From contig LATX02000234.1 of assembly GCA_001466705.2 (NCBI GenBank), positions 62,001 through 126,000 on the forward strand: a stretch of DNA of 64,000 nucleotides, given 5' to 3'. The translations under genes and the position numbers were made by a program. Below, piece by piece: positions 1 through 10,084 of this stretch. Below the pieces are notes generated by a model. The model searched no databases and was not told the DNA's origin. It worked only from the letters and a program-made list of their open reading frames with translations. The stretch is from Moniliophthora roreri (Eukaryota; Basidiomycota; Agaricomycetes; Agaricales; Marasmiaceae). The number at the start of each line of letters is the position of its first letter. Position 1 is the first letter of the stretch.

Positions 1-518
1 GGTTAGGGTTTAGAGTTTTGGAAATATAGGTTGTGGGGGTGTCTTTTGTGCTGTTGAGGGGCGTTGGAGGCATTGGGTGCTTGGATAGTGTTGAAGGCGA
101 GCAAAAGCCAGAGCGATGACATGTCCTTCCAATCAACTCTGAGGAGGCCAGTAAATGGGTCTGATGCTCCAAATCTCCAGTCCCACGTGTCCAACTTGTC
201 CCTGCCATGCTCAACAATGTCGACAGCAACGCCCAGCAACTAAATATTAGTACAGGAAATTTCCCAGAGCCTTGGAACAAGTCTCAGGTATTATATTGCT
301 TGGTAACGGCTCTGCAAGGTTATAACTGATCATAACAGTTATGAGAGGTTAGAACACTGCTTATGACTCTGGCTACAACCTGCATTATAACCCTCATTCA
401 TGGTCATGGGAAATTACAATGCAAGTTATATTCTCAAGGTACAGTAACGGGGTTTTATATACGTGGTAACAGCACTAATGGACTTGTAGGCAACACGTAT
501 CGGGCATCGTTTCCCCTG

Positions 519-1620
519 CTAACCTGCTATACCACTCTCCAGTTTTTGCTGATGAGCATCCAAGTCATCTACTGTAAGATCAAAATCAAAATCATTTGTA
601 TGCTCTGTGTTCCCACTCAAACCCAAATAATCTGTCGACAGTCCCAGTTCAATGTGCTTCTCCAGCATGGTCTGGAGAATTTGTATTTTCTTTCCTCTGT
701 TGCCCCAAGAGCTGGGAGCTAATGAAGAAATGAGTTTCTTAACCGTATCTGGACCATGCTTTTTATGCCAGAGGCACTGCATTTCAATCTCCTCCACCTT
801 CATATACTCTTCAGCTTATGGCATAAGAGCCAAAGTATGTTCTAGCTCGGTGATGGTAAAGATAGGAACAACATGATCAATAGCATTATCAAAAGCCTTT
901 TTCTTTGCAGCAGCAGCTTGAGTTTTCGCCATCTGTTCTTCAGCTACCTGTTGCTTGTGACATGCCAGAGTTAATTTGGGCTCTCAATTGGCTCCAGATT
1001 GATCCTGTGTGTGAGCAATTCATTGAAGAAAAGCCCTCATATTAGGAGACAATGACTGAAGGTACTTGGAGGTGTTGTTGAATTTGTACATTTTCTGGGA
1101 ATTGTACTGGTGCAGGGACATTGTGGGGCTTACCTTGGAGGTCTGGCAATATGTAGCAAATAATCCCTCACAGAGACCATTTGTACTCTCCATCCAGGCT
1201 CTATCAATCTGTTCAGGAGTTGCTCTGGCAATAGCACCATCAGCAGCAAACTCCAAACTGAACTGAACCCAGGTCTCATGCGTGGCCTTAAGAAGTGCCA
1301 CAAGAAGGTCCTGTAAATGGGAGAGTTCTGGAATGTATTAGTGGATAGCATAGAAGGCCTCAGGATGTTCCCATGACTTTCTATCAAAGGAACCCTTCTG
1401 GTATGATGCATCACTACCAATCAGACACTCTGGTTCAGCAATCAATGTATCGATAAAGGAAATAATGTGTTTGTGAAGGTCTCCAACAGGAGAACATTGT
1501 CTTGGGTTTGAAAAGGACTTCTGATTTCCTGCATGTAGGGGACACTGATGGCAAGCCAGTAAAGCGTAATGACACAGATTTTATAACGTGTTGCATTGCA
1601 GTGTAGGCCATCCCAGACAT
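519..1620 (-). pseudogene. C-terminal part of a decayed agaricomycete multicopy protein (copy 1)
   Basis: This is identical to 3339-4440 in the second repeat copy. Reading the minus strand, several frames join into one degenerate protein. It has a Cys/His segment (CHQCPLHAG), a stretch around DASYQKGSFDRKSWEHP, an in-frame stop, then ALLKATHETWVQF, TPEQIDRAWM and STNGLCEG. A downstream frame (519-803) holds a Leu/Lys-rich tail. From memory this order resembles a large repeat-associated family in mushroom genomes, where the last motif usually reads TND-NEGALG. I know of no established function. Stops and frameshifts make this copy non-functional. It probably exists only once in the real genome. 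Confidence 0.5.
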
Positions 1621-2109
1621 TCTTTTCTATGTGGTTTAATAAGCAGTAATTTGTCTAAGATAAGACTAGTGGAAAACTACCCAAAAGATAACCTCCAAAA
1701 GTCTAACTCAGGTTGTTGTGCAAGTGTAGATTGACATGATCAGAGTTGCTGCACTTAGAATGCCAACAAAACTCTTAGCTAGGTTGATTCTCTCTTATTG
1801 AAGCAATCTACTTCAAAGTGTTCACCTCCAGAGGAGTATATATGGGTTTTAAAAGGGTTTATATCCAAACACACAAACACACACACAAGAACACAGTGCA
1901 TAAAGCACAAAACACAAGAGCTACAGTCCTACCAAAAGACTCGGTAGCCAATATAGTCTGACCCTACAGAGTTCAAGACTTCTTTAAGATAACTACAGTA
2001 CACAGTGTACTGGAAAAGGTTCTAGACCAGTTTCTACAAAGAGCTTAATCGCAGGCCCAATTCCTTTGTTAAGACTCTAAGTGTGTCACAACCTGATACT
2101 CAACACAGG

Positions 2110-2666
2110 TGTTACGTTACTTGTGCAGCAACGACAACAACTCAACACCACTTTGATGTAGTGATGCGGAGTTAACTTCGACAAGAAAGGAAGATTCCCT
2201 TCCCAAAGGAGTAAAGTTCAAGTTTTGAGAGCTAGCTTAAGAAAAGCTAGAGTTCAGAAGTTCGTTCGTTGGCTAAACACAAGTTTGATTAAACTAGGTC
2301 AAGCTGAAGAGCTTAGACCCAGAAATCTACCTACTTATACACCTCTTGTAGCTACTCGTTTGGATACAAACTGCAAGATCGACATCGTTGTTTGTTAAAC
2401 AAGTAGAAAGCAATGGAATGTGGTAGAATGTCGATGAAGTCATAAATAAGGAACTTGACATCATAAGCAATGTCATTGGAAGGAGATAGAAACCGATAGA
2501 ATAAAATGAGGTCATAGTGATGTTCGAAGAAGAAAAAGGGAGCTGGGAATGTGGATGAGTCCAGATGTCAAAGAGAAGCATAATGTTGGGCGCTAAATTG
2601 CCCAGAATGATAGTACAGTGAGAAACAACGAAGAAAGAAAAAGTGTCTGCTAGAAAATTTGTAACA
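2110..2666. mobile_element. Solo LTR, chromovirus-related (copy 1 of assembly repeat)
   Basis: This is the duplicate of the solo LTR at 4930-5486, including its flanking ACAGG repeats (2105-2109 and 2667-2671). It is probably an assembly copy and not a second insertion. Confidence 0.75.
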
Positions 2667-3038
2667 ACAGGCTACACTCCAAAAGCCACCAGAACTTTGG
2701 GTGTAAAGTTATCTCTTAGAAAAGTGCCAAGTGCACTAAAGATGTTATTCTTTGTCTCTTATGACACAAGTTTGTTATCAGATTTCTATCTCTCTGGAGT
2801 CACTCAGGACCAATCTCCAGAGCCTGAAGTGAGGAAGCAAAACTGGAATGGCACACACAATTATACACCAAACAAACTCATCATGTATTCACAATCAGAA
2901 GGGGCAGAGTTACTTGAGTATGTATGAATATCTAGCTGTCCTTATATACAGTCCAAAGAATATATCTACAGAAAAATATAAATAATGTCTGATAATTCAG
3001 GAATTGATAAAGGAGTGACTGAGATACTAAAAGAGGGA

Positions 3039-3039
3039 N
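3039..3039. other. Single ambiguous base at contig join
   Basis: This is the only N in the window. It lies exactly at the boundary between the two identical 2.82 kb blocks and is best read as a scaffold join with a placeholder gap. Confidence 0.9.
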
Positions 3040-3338
3040 TCGACAGCAACGCCCAGCAACTAAATATTAGTACAGGAAATTTCCCAGAGCCTTGGAACAA
3101 GTCTCAGGTATTATATTGCTTGGTAACGGCTCTGCAAGGTTATAACTGATCATAACAGTTATGAGAGGTTAGAACACTGCTTATGACTCTGGCTACAACC
3201 TGCATTATAACCCTCATTCATGGTCATGGGAAATTACAATGCAAGTTATATTCTCAAGGTACAGTAACGGGGTTTTATATACGTGGTAACAGCACTAATG
3301 GACTTGTAGGCAACACGTATCGGGCATCGTTTCCCCTG

Positions 3339-4440
3339 CTAACCTGCTATACCACTCTCCAGTTTTTGCTGATGAGCATCCAAGTCATCTACTGTAAGAT
3401 CAAAATCAAAATCATTTGTATGCTCTGTGTTCCCACTCAAACCCAAATAATCTGTCGACAGTCCCAGTTCAATGTGCTTCTCCAGCATGGTCTGGAGAAT
3501 TTGTATTTTCTTTCCTCTGTTGCCCCAAGAGCTGGGAGCTAATGAAGAAATGAGTTTCTTAACCGTATCTGGACCATGCTTTTTATGCCAGAGGCACTGC
3601 ATTTCAATCTCCTCCACCTTCATATACTCTTCAGCTTATGGCATAAGAGCCAAAGTATGTTCTAGCTCGGTGATGGTAAAGATAGGAACAACATGATCAA
3701 TAGCATTATCAAAAGCCTTTTTCTTTGCAGCAGCAGCTTGAGTTTTCGCCATCTGTTCTTCAGCTACCTGTTGCTTGTGACATGCCAGAGTTAATTTGGG
3801 CTCTCAATTGGCTCCAGATTGATCCTGTGTGTGAGCAATTCATTGAAGAAAAGCCCTCATATTAGGAGACAATGACTGAAGGTACTTGGAGGTGTTGTTG
3901 AATTTGTACATTTTCTGGGAATTGTACTGGTGCAGGGACATTGTGGGGCTTACCTTGGAGGTCTGGCAATATGTAGCAAATAATCCCTCACAGAGACCAT
4001 TTGTACTCTCCATCCAGGCTCTATCAATCTGTTCAGGAGTTGCTCTGGCAATAGCACCATCAGCAGCAAACTCCAAACTGAACTGAACCCAGGTCTCATG
4101 CGTGGCCTTAAGAAGTGCCACAAGAAGGTCCTGTAAATGGGAGAGTTCTGGAATGTATTAGTGGATAGCATAGAAGGCCTCAGGATGTTCCCATGACTTT
4201 CTATCAAAGGAACCCTTCTGGTATGATGCATCACTACCAATCAGACACTCTGGTTCAGCAATCAATGTATCGATAAAGGAAATAATGTGTTTGTGAAGGT
4301 CTCCAACAGGAGAACATTGTCTTGGGTTTGAAAAGGACTTCTGATTTCCTGCATGTAGGGGACACTGATGGCAAGCCAGTAAAGCGTAATGACACAGATT
4401 TTATAACGTGTTGCATTGCAGTGTAGGCCATCCCAGACAT
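3339..4440 (-). pseudogene. C-terminal part of a decayed agaricomycete multicopy protein (copy 2)
   Basis: This is the same sequence as 519-1620. The N-terminal half of the same kind of protein lies at 8583-9314 on the same strand, about 4.1 kb upstream in the minus direction. The two may therefore be one gene split by later insertions. Motifs visible include SPTCRKSEVLF near the start in one frame, KATHETWVQFSLEFAADG in the middle, and KVEEIEMQCLWHKKHG in the tail. The family is recognised by resemblance only and its function is unknown. Confidence 0.5.
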
Positions 4441-4929
4441 TCTTTTCTATGTGGTTTAATAAGCAGTAATTTGTCTAAGATAAGACTAGTGGAAAACTAC
4501 CCAAAAGATAACCTCCAAAAGTCTAACTCAGGTTGTTGTGCAAGTGTAGATTGACATGATCAGAGTTGCTGCACTTAGAATGCCAACAAAACTCTTAGCT
4601 AGGTTGATTCTCTCTTATTGAAGCAATCTACTTCAAAGTGTTCACCTCCAGAGGAGTATATATGGGTTTTAAAAGGGTTTATATCCAAACACACAAACAC
4701 ACACACAAGAACACAGTGCATAAAGCACAAAACACAAGAGCTACAGTCCTACCAAAAGACTCGGTAGCCAATATAGTCTGACCCTACAGAGTTCAAGACT
4801 TCTTTAAGATAACTACAGTACACAGTGTACTGGAAAAGGTTCTAGACCAGTTTCTACAAAGAGCTTAATCGCAGGCCCAATTCCTTTGTTAAGACTCTAA
4901 GTGTGTCACAACCTGATACTCAACACAGG

Positions 4930-5486
4930 TGTTACGTTACTTGTGCAGCAACGACAACAACTCAACACCACTTTGATGTAGTGATGCGGAGTTAACTTCG
5001 ACAAGAAAGGAAGATTCCCTTCCCAAAGGAGTAAAGTTCAAGTTTTGAGAGCTAGCTTAAGAAAAGCTAGAGTTCAGAAGTTCGTTCGTTGGCTAAACAC
5101 AAGTTTGATTAAACTAGGTCAAGCTGAAGAGCTTAGACCCAGAAATCTACCTACTTATACACCTCTTGTAGCTACTCGTTTGGATACAAACTGCAAGATC
5201 GACATCGTTGTTTGTTAAACAAGTAGAAAGCAATGGAATGTGGTAGAATGTCGATGAAGTCATAAATAAGGAACTTGACATCATAAGCAATGTCATTGGA
5301 AGGAGATAGAAACCGATAGAATAAAATGAGGTCATAGTGATGTTCGAAGAAGAAAAAGGGAGCTGGGAATGTGGATGAGTCCAGATGTCAAAGAGAAGCA
5401 TAATGTTGGGCGCTAAATTGCCCAGAATGATAGTACAGTGAGAAACAACGAAGAAAGAAAAAGTGTCTGCTAGAAAATTTGTAACA
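4930..5486. mobile_element. Solo LTR (557 bp) with 5-bp target duplication
   Basis: The element begins TGTTACGTTACTTG and ends TTTGTAACA, so it has TGTTA...TAACA termini. It is flanked by a perfect 5-bp duplication ACAGG (4925-4929 and 5487-5491). It shares its 5' end and the stretch AGGTCAAGCTGAAGAGCT with the 361-bp LTRs of the chromovirus at 9711-16782, but is longer and otherwise diverged. It is therefore a related family and not the same one. No gag or pol lies beside it, as expected after LTR-LTR recombination. A microsatellite-like CA-rich run lies upstream near 4687-4715. Confidence 0.8.
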
Positions 5487-5858
5487 ACAGGCTACACTCC
5501 AAAAGCCACCAGAACTTTGGGTGTAAAGTTATCTCTTAGAAAAGTGCCAAGTGCACTAAAGATGTTATTCTTTGTCTCTTATGACACAAGTTTGTTATCA
5601 GATTTCTATCTCTCTGGAGTCACTCAGGACCAATCTCCAGAGCCTGAAGTGAGGAAGCAAAACTGGAATGGCACACACAATTATACACCAAACAAACTCA
5701 TCATGTATTCACAATCAGAAGGGGCAGAGTTACTTGAGTATGTATGAATATCTAGCTGTCCTTATATACAGTCCAAAGAATATATCTACAGAAAAATATA
5801 AATAATGTCTGATAATTCAGGAATTGATAAAGGAGTGACTGAGATACTAAAAGAGGGA

Positions 5859-8582
5859 ATATTCAGATGTCACAGAGTCTGGCCACTAGGGTATCCAACC
5901 ATATCCATGTGGGTATCTACATTTCCAAGTGTTCTGGACTCTATAATTTGTATTTTCTCTTTTCTAAGTTGGGTATCTACAAGCAGATGGCTGTATCTGT
6001 CCCGTCTTTTTACAGCATTTCCCTTTCTAGTATCCACACATCGGCAGAGGCCTAGATGCCAAAGTTTCCAAGGTCGGAACATGCTGTTACTGTTCCTATC
6101 TCCTTCGACAAGGCACACTCAGTCTTATTTAGGACTTCTTGTGCATTAGATATTCTTTATATGTCTCGTTGTATCTGTCTGTAGGTAGTGGATGTCCTTA
6201 GGAAGTGATTTCTGTCTTTCCAAGATGACCTTGTACCTAGTTAGCTTATCACATATTGTTTATCTGCCAGTGAATTCTTTATTAAGAGATCACCTGCTTT
6301 GACTCTGATCTGTATATTGACTTCAGAGGAGGATTGTTCTATGATTGTTCCTGTTCCATGTCGTCTTTCTGTTTTGATGTCTCCTCTAAGTACCTCTGTA
6401 CTGTTTGACTGCAGATTGCACTTTGCAGATGTCATAGAAAGGTAAAGTAGAAATTAAAATCCCATTGATAGCACTTTGAGAGCTTGGTTAACTAGCCAAT
6501 GTGTTCATTGGGCCATAGTTAGGTTCCCTACAGGTTTCAGAAGTGATCCATTTTAGATCTGATACATAGATAAGTCAGAAAGTACAGCTTCAACACCTCT
6601 GTATAGTGTATCATATAGCTCTTCAGACTTTCCAAGGTACCATAGCTTCTCTAAGGCAATGACTAGCAGACTGGGCTCACTCTAGTCCTTATTACCTGTT
6701 ATCTTGTGTTATATTAAAGTGTTCCAATTCAAAAGTAGTGTAAAATGAATAAAAGTGGGTCTTTTCTAGGTTCAACATATTAGCAGGAAGCTTTGTTCTC
6801 TTTCACATACCCTAAAAACTTAATGAAAAGCTTGAGGTATGTGATGAGAACAGCACAAGCTTCAGTGTGGGACTGGAAATGTATATTACTCATGTCCAGA
6901 AAGCTTATCACAAAGCTCAACTTGTGGTCGAAAAAGAACTGCTGAAGATGCTTAAAAACCTATGCCTCTACTATGAAAACATAAGGCCTATGGTGCCAAA
7001 ATACCTCCAAAAAAGGTATATATAAGTTCTTGATTCTCAGTTTTGTTTGCAAGTTGGTTCAGCATGGTTCACTGTTACCGCAATGTCAAGAATAATTCTC
7101 AATGTCTTGCTCAGTAGTTCAGAGATGATTGCCTTCAAAACAACTTCTCAGATCGAGATTAGTGTTCATTTTGTTTAATATTTATTGGTTTTGTGGTTTT
7201 ATTAATCACTTTAAAAGCAAAACTAGTATAAGGTTTGACCAGAAACTGCCCAAAGATTAAACTTCTTCTAAGTGAGAACAAAGGTACCTCTTGTACCTGA
7301 ATATAGCCCTCTTAGCTATTTTCTGCAACATTTCTCAAGAGGACAAATCTTCTAGACACTGCTAGCCTGAAACCCTCTCTGATTCACGTCAAAACACCAG
7401 ACTATACTGATGTATGTCAGCTACCCTCTTAGTAGACTGATACAATGTTTCTCTTATCAGAAAACATGCCTCTTGTGTTAAAAACTAAGCTCTTCCTAGC
7501 TTTTATTTATATCTCTGGTTTGGGTTACAATTTCAGGTCTCAACTAGCCTGTGCCTCTTGCACAACTAAATAAGCTAGGGCCTGAAGTGGTTGAAAAATA
7601 CTGATTGCTGGTAGCTCTTCTACCTGAACAACAATGTCATACACTCTGGTAATCAGTGGGCAGTATCTCTCCTGCCTTCCACCTACAAAACATGTCCTCT
7701 TATATACCCTACAACATAAATAATCTAATATATCTGTTACACATACAAATAAAACTGAGCTGTGTTTGGTAATTTCTCTGTCACAGTGTTCAATTGTAGT
7801 CAGGCTTTGTAGCCATAAACTCTTTTATTCTTTTTCTATAACAATTGTGCAGTCTTCTGACACTAACTGTTTGCAATTTTCTCTATCAAACAGCTCTCCT
7901 TCCAATTCTGTTTGAAAATATTATACTTTCATGCTGCTCTGCATGGTTCCTTCCTTCTCTGTCTACTATTATCTGTTCTCTGGATGTGTAATATGCTTCC
8001 ATTGCTATGTTTAAAGTGTACACATAAGCTCAGCTGTGCTGGCTTCTTGTTATACAGCTTTTTCTTCTATTTTTCCATGATACAGGCACTCTTCTGGTAG
8101 CCAATCATCTATTTCATTCTTCTAATTTAATATTTGGTATCTCGAGTATCCCTCACCAATAATTTGTCATCCTCAGTTTCATATCCATCTCTCAATAATA
8201 TTCTCATATGTGTATCATTGAAGGCTTTTATTCTTCCTTCAAGCTGGGTATAGATTGAAAATATTGTTAAAAGTGAAAATATCCCCTTTGGTATGCTTTC
8301 AATAGAGAAGTATTATATGGTGTGGTTTCCTACAGGTTTCGGGATGCTCCTCTGTGTTCAGATTCGCTGTTTATTTTCATACTAGCAGTGGTTGGATACC
8401 CTTGTATGGCCTACCATCAACCATTACTCTGCTAATATTTTGTATCCTTCTCTACTACTCGCTTTGACTAGCTGCTCAGGGCTCACACTAGTCCTCAATT
8501 CTCTTATATATTTCATTTTCAACCATAAAAGTGCAAAATATTCTCTATTTGCATGCGAAACAAAAGGTAAAAGTTATGCATA
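5859..8582. other. AT-rich, gene-less transposon debris
   Basis: No frame shows a recognisable domain and the longest frames are AT-rich without codon structure. Two segments look like diverged copies of each other about 1.8 kb apart. The words CCTACAGGTTTC (6527 and 8329) and GACTAGC...CTAGTCCT (6661 and 8466) keep the same order and spacing. A short inverted similarity also links 5881-5902 with 8390-8411 (GGGTATCCAACCA). I read this as old repeat sequence of unknown class. Confidence 0.5.
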
Positions 8583-9314
8583 TCACTGCAAGAAGTCCTG
8601 CTGTCCTCTCTTTTGATCCTTGTGCTGGAATATAGCCCCACAGAGACTGGCTACCTTGACTGCCCCATCTTTGGTACATTCCTCTGCATGTTGAGCAGCT
8701 GCTGTGCCAGGAGCTAACTCAACAGTGGCAGAATTGTCCCAATTATACATCTTCTTTAGCTCCTGAAGATGTGGATTGGCCTCCCAGAACTCATCCAGCC
8801 CATTACATCCACTCTTAAATGTGTTCATCTCTTTGTGCATGCAGCAGCCAGCCCAGAGAAAAAAATCCACCTCTTCCTTCTCCTCCTTCATCAACTTGTC
8901 AAATTTCTCCTGACCAAGCTCTCAGATTAGCTTTTTGTGGGCATCTTCAATGTGTCTAGTACGTTCCTCCAGTGTTAAAGCATCCCATGCAACTGGCCCA
9001 CCAACATTTGACACTGCCTCTTGAGAGCAACACAAAATAAATACTGCATGCTCAAGTTCATTCATTTTCTTCTCAGCTCATTCCCCATGCAAATCCCTGT
9101 TGCACTGACTCTTCCATTCCTTCAAAAGGCAAAACAACTTTTTCTGGTCCTCAGCATGATCAGAATGAAACCCTGTCACCAAATTCCAAAATGTGTGTGC
9201 ATCATCCTCCACTACTATGCACAATTGGTGCATAGCCAAACAGGACATAATAACCTGGGCTGCATGCAAAGGCCCTGCATCAACCATCAGACTAGCCAAG
9301 AAGAGAGATGCCAC
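8583..9314 (-). pseudogene. N-terminal part of decayed agaricomycete multicopy protein
   Basis: One minus-strand frame runs from 9314 to about 8585, interrupted by only two in-frame TGA codons. It contains EDDAHTFWNLVTGF, GPVAWDALTLEERTRHIEDA, then FFLWAGCCMHKEMNTFKSG, and ends near GAIFQHKDQKRGQQDF. The WAGCCMHK-(D/E)-(L/M)-N block is, from memory, a hallmark of a high-copy protein family in mushroom genomes. I do not know its biochemical role. The motif order places this piece upstream of the 3339-4440 piece. The element is dead as read. Confidence 0.6.
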
Positions 9315-9705
9315 AAGTTAGGTCTGAGCTCCAAAATGCTGCAAGCCTACTGAACTCTCTGTCATCCCTCCCTTACCCAAATGTAAATATATTCAGTAAA
9401 GCTTACAATCAGAGTGTATTGCAAATGAAATGGCCCAAACTAAATGTGACCACAAGTGAGAAAAGTGGAACAATTGGGGCACTTGACTGCTGGAATACAC
9501 TAGTAAATGCCTTGAAGTGGCAAGCACCTGGCAGGTTTGCTGCTAATGGCTCTGTCTGGTCTTGTTTCTTGGGATTGCAAACAAAACAGGCCAAATTGAA
9601 AGCTCTAGTGTCACAGATTGACCCAAAAGTACATTCCTACTACCTTAATTATAGCTCCCAGTCCCTTTGAAGTCTTGTCTTGATTTGGATCAGCCAGCAA
9701 AGATG
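9315..9705. other. Unassigned sequence beside the chromovirus
   Basis: A plus-strand frame of 120 codons (9308-9670) overlaps this stretch but shows no recognisable motif. It may be the upstream part of the adjacent pseudogene or unrelated repeat DNA. I see nothing else to annotate. Confidence 0.4.
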
Positions 9706-9710
9706 ATCAC
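9706..9710. repeat. Target-site duplication ATCAC (left)
   Basis: This perfect match to 16783-16787 directly flanks the LTR ends. Five-bp duplications are usual for Ty3/gypsy integrases. Confidence 0.93.
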
Positions 9711-10071
9711 TGTTATGTCACTTGCGCAGCAACGTCAACACCTCTACAATACCAACGCGGCAAAGTAGAGTTCAGGTTCAAGTTCAAGTTTCGCTCAGAG
9801 GATCTGAGGTTCTGAGTTCCAACGGTTCTTTGCCAACACAAGTTATGATTAACCAGGTCAAGCTGAAGAGCTATGACCCAGTTTACAGTCCTTAAATAGG
9901 TACAAGGTATATACTCATTTGTACTTACTAGAACGCTATAGAACTTGGTAGAATGTTTAGTAATACTACATCGGAGCCATATCACAGTCATATCGAAAGG
10001 CATAGAAAGAGAAAGAAGGAAACATAGTCATGTGGTAGTACAAGCAGAGAAAAAGAAATGAGTCCGTAACA
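9711..10071 (-). repeat. 3' LTR of chromovirus
   Basis: This 361-bp LTR is the left one in window orientation and downstream in the sense direction. It aligns to 16422-16782 with no gaps and 14 substitutions, all C/T or G/A at CpG-derived sites. Confidence 0.95.
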
Positions 10072-10084
10072 CTATCCCGTCCTT
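10072..10084 (-). promoter_or_regulatory. Polypurine tract
   Basis: Directly before the 3' LTR the sense strand reads AAGGACGGGATAG, a purine-rich run with two pyrimidine interruptions in the position where plus-strand DNA synthesis starts. Confidence 0.55.

Larger units (their letters stand above)
220..3038. repeat. Copy 1 of exact 2.82 kb direct repeat (probable assembly duplicate)
   Basis: Positions 220-3038 are repeated at 3040-5858 with an offset of 2820. I saw no mismatch when comparing the lines, and all reading frames longer than 60 codons recur identically. The copies are separated by one ambiguous base (N at 3039). The first copy ends abruptly where the second begins, with no target duplication or terminal structure at the junction. 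A scaffolder joining two contigs that already overlap by about 2.8 kb would give exactly this pattern. I infer that the true order is 1-219 followed directly by 3040 onwards. A real tandem duplication is possible, but perfect identity at an N makes it unlikely. Confidence 0.93.
3040..5858. repeat. Copy 2 of exact 2.82 kb direct repeat
   Basis: This is the second, probably genuine, copy. It runs without a break into unique sequence after 5858, whereas copy 1 stops at the N. It carries the C-terminal half of a decayed multicopy-family gene (3339-4440) and a solo LTR (4930-5486). Confidence 0.93.

Noticed and set aside
1..14. GGTTAGGGTTTAG at the window start as telomere repeat
   Set aside because: Only about two imperfect TTAGGG-like units are present and ordinary sequence follows. 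A telomere would show a long uniform array.
220..5858. Recent biological tandem duplication
   Set aside because: Perfect identity, an N at the junction and termination of copy 1 exactly there fit an assembly overlap much better.
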